Shown here in pieces: positions 4,968 to 5,995 of a stretch of DNA of 5,995 nt. The notes under the pieces were generated by a model that worked only from the letters and a program-made list of their open reading frames with translations, was not told where the DNA came from and did not search any database. Position numbers and translations under genes: made by a program. The stretch is taken from the NCBI GenBank assembly GCA_031268255.1, contig JAIRXO010000071.1, forward strand, positions 1-5,995, written 5' to 3'. How positions within the stretch are numbered: position 1 is the first letter of the stretch; every line of letters begins with the position of its first letter. The DNA is from Spirochaetaceae bacterium (GTDB lineage Bacteria > Spirochaetota > Spirochaetia > Treponematales > Breznakiellaceae).

Positions 4968-5774
4968 CTATCCAAGTCCCACGTCCATGGCCATCATTAA
5001 GGCAAAGCCGAACATAATGCCCGACGTGGCGATATGGTCATTGCCTTCCCGGTAGGCTTCGGGGATGAGTTCCTCAGCCACCACAAAGATCATGGCGCCG
5101 GCGGCAAATGAGAGCGCGTAGGGAAGCATGGCCCGCATGGACAGAACCAGCGCCGCTCCCAGTACTCCCGCCACAGGTTCAACAATACCCGATGCCTGGC
5201 CTATCCAGAAACTTTTAAACCGTGACATTCCTTCCCGGCGCAGGGGTATGGAAACCGCCGCCCCTTCGGGAAAATTCTGGAGGCCTATGCCCAGGGCCAG
5301 CGATACGGCTCCGGCCAGACTCGCCCCGCTGACCAGAGACGCCGCGCCGAAACCCACGCCTACGGCAAGCCCTTCGGGAATATTGTGGAGGGTGATTGCC
5401 AGCACGAGCAGTATGGAACGGCTCCAGGAAGTTTTTATCCCCTCGTCATTTCTGGCTCCGACATGGTGATGGGGGAGCAGCCTGTCCGCCAGGCGGAGAA
5501 AAACGCCGCCCAGGGTAAAGCCCAGGGCCGCCTGTGCCCAGGGCGGAAGCCCCGTTCCGGCGGCTTTGGCCATTTCGATTGCCGGCGCCAGAAGAGAAAA
5601 AAAACTGGCGGCTATCATGACCCCCGCCGCGAAGCCGAGCATACCGTCCAGCACTTTGCGGTTTATGGATTTAAAGAAGAACACGGTCCCCGCTCCAAGG
5701 GCGGTAAGGCCGTAGGTAAAAAGGGTTGCCATAAGGGCTTGCGGCACCGCGTGTTGTCTGGTAAACCATTCCAT
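4968..5774 (-). CDS. ZIP-family divalent metal transporter (GufA/ZupT-like)
   Basis: A 268-residue inner-membrane protein of the ZIP (Zrt/Irt-like) family, which moves Zn2+ or other divalent metals into the cytoplasm. About eight hydrophobic segments can be read, roughly at residues 12-34, 43-65, 78-97, 118-140, 146-172, 188-211, 215-232 and 250-267. The metal-site signatures are both present: HNIPEG (130-135) in the fourth segment and QNFPEG (166-171) in the fifth, with EELIPE (234-239) in a later one. The loop between segments 3 and 4 is short and has HHH at 102-104, a likely metal-binding cluster in place of the longer His-rich loop of eukaryotic members. Metal specificity cannot be read from this. 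The ATG at 5774 has no Shine-Dalgarno sequence, but a TACAAT hexamer lies 7 nt upstream. adk follows 33 bp downstream; the TraB/GumN gene is divergent. Confidence 0.93.
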   Translation of the reverse strand: MEWFTRQHAVPQALMATLFTYGLTALGAGTVFFFKSINRKVLDGMLGFAAGVMIAASFFSLLAPAIEMAKAAGTGLPPWAQAALGFTLGGVFLRLADRLLPHHHVGARNDEGIKTSWSRSILLVLAITLHNIPEGLAVGVGFGAASLVSGASLAGAVSLALGIGLQNFPEGAAVSIPLRREGMSRFKSFWIGQASGIVEPVAGVLGAALVLSMRAMLPYALSFAAGAMIFVVAEELIPEAYREGNDHIATSGIMFGFALMMAMDVGLG

Positions 5775-5781
5775 GGTGTTT

Positions 5782-5809
5782 ATTGTAATGAAACTCTGAT
5801 AATATACAA
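5782..5809 (-). promoter_or_regulatory. Candidate promoter of the ZIP-adk operon
   Basis: TACAAT (5787-5782, 5 of 6 to TATAAT) lies exactly 7 nt before the ZIP ATG. A weak -35, TTGTAT (5809-5804, 3 of 6), sits 16 bp upstream. Initiation would fall at or next to the start codon, consistent with the missing Shine-Dalgarno sequence. No clear operator palindrome for a metal regulator is seen in the 50-bp gap. Confidence 0.3.
5798..5803 (+). promoter_or_regulatory. Candidate -10 element of the TraB/GumN gene
   Basis: GATAAT matches TATAAT at 5 of 6 positions and would place the transcription start near 5810, just upstream of the ribosome binding site. No convincing -35 is found 16-18 bp upstream, so this is tentative. 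Confidence 0.25.
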
Positions 5810-5824
5810 GGAAGGAGTTTCCTT
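5808..5824 (+). promoter_or_regulatory. Ribosome binding site inside a small inverted repeat (TraB/GumN gene)
   Basis: AAGGAG (5812-5817) is a strong Shine-Dalgarno sequence 7 nt before the ATG at 5825 and fixes that start. It overlaps an inverted repeat, AAGGAA (5808-5813) and TTCCTT (5819-5824), with the 5-nt loop GGAGT, ending right at the start codon. The hairpin could partly hide the ribosome site. Confidence 0.6.
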
Positions 5825-5995
5825 ATGAGGCGTATTTTTTCCCTGTTTGTTCTTTTTTCGCTGTGCGTTTCAGGCGCGTCCGGCCAGGCTTCGGTCTGGA
5901 GGGTCAGCGGCGGGGGAAATACCGTATACCTGGCGGGCAGTATCCACCTGCTCAGGGAAAAGGATTATCCCCTGCCGGATGTATTTGACGCCGCG
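5825..5995 (+). CDS. TraB/GumN-family protein, N-terminal part (cut by window end)
   Basis: Only the first 57 residues are in the window; the frame is open to the edge. Residues 1-20 form a secretion signal: two arginines, a hydrophobic core (IFSLFVLFSLCV) and a small-residue end, with likely cleavage after ASG (18-20). C14 is not in a canonical lipobox (preceded by FSL), though spirochaete lipoboxes are loose, so a lipoprotein is not excluded. The mature start, SVWRVSGGGNTVYLAGSIHLL (23-43), followed by YPLP (48-51), matches the opening of bacterial TraB/GumN proteins, where the GS/TIH motif (38-41 here) carries a conserved, probably metal-binding histidine. Family members are proposed to be metal-dependent peptidases related to Tiki; no function is established for this one. 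It has a strong ribosome binding site and is divergent from the ZIP gene. Confidence 0.75.
   Translation, partial: MRRIFSLFVLFSLCVSGASGQASVWRVSGGGNTVYLAGSIHLLREKDYPLPDVFDAA

Noticed and set aside
5385..5828. Plus-strand open frame opposite the ZIP gene
   Set aside because: Antisense to the HNIPEG region and N-terminal half of a clear ZIP transporter; basic, Gly/Lys-rich translation without motifs.

Overview
The window is a compact bacterial chromosomal segment of mostly housekeeping and transport genes. It is moderately GC-rich and carries no sign of a plasmid, phage or transposase. The best guess at a source is a spirochaete of the Treponema group. This rests mainly on the adenylate kinase, which has a four-cysteine zinc LID and, as recalled without a search, a sequence close to treponemal Adk. 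The taxonomic call is tentative.

Layout from left to right. (1) Positions 2-52 may hold the C-terminal tail of an upstream gene. (2) A metallo-beta-lactamase-fold hydrolase (45-827) overlaps by ATGA with a YfcE/MJ0936-type metallophosphoesterase (824-1384), so the two are probably translationally coupled. (3) On the minus strand, a Na+/phosphate cotransporter-family protein with a C-terminal PhoU-like domain (1381-3054) converges on the phosphoesterase with a 4-bp overlap of the stop codons. (4) trpS (3088-4092, plus) diverges from the transporter across a very short region where candidate promoters of both strands overlap. (5) A 212-bp gap (4093-4304) between trpS and adk is packed with four perfect hairpins, each with a 3-nt loop, plus a 14-bp direct repeat and a small terminator for adk. 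(6) adk (4305-4934, minus) lies 33 bp downstream of a ZIP-family metal transporter (4968-5774, minus), probably in one operon. (7) The start of a secreted or periplasmic TraB/GumN-family protein (5825 to window end, plus) diverges from the ZIP gene.

Functionally these are ordinary cell-maintenance modules: tryptophan charging, adenine nucleotide balance, phosphate and divalent metal transport, and two small metallohydrolases. No obvious new multi-gene system is visible. The less ordinary points are the hairpin cluster between trpS and adk, an in-frame Gly/Ala/Glu/Thr repeat expansion inside the MBL hydrolase, and a shared pattern in trpS, the phosphate transporter and the ZIP gene: no Shine-Dalgarno sequence, and a -10-like hexamer 7-11 nt before an ATG, which would suit leaderless or nearly leaderless mRNAs.
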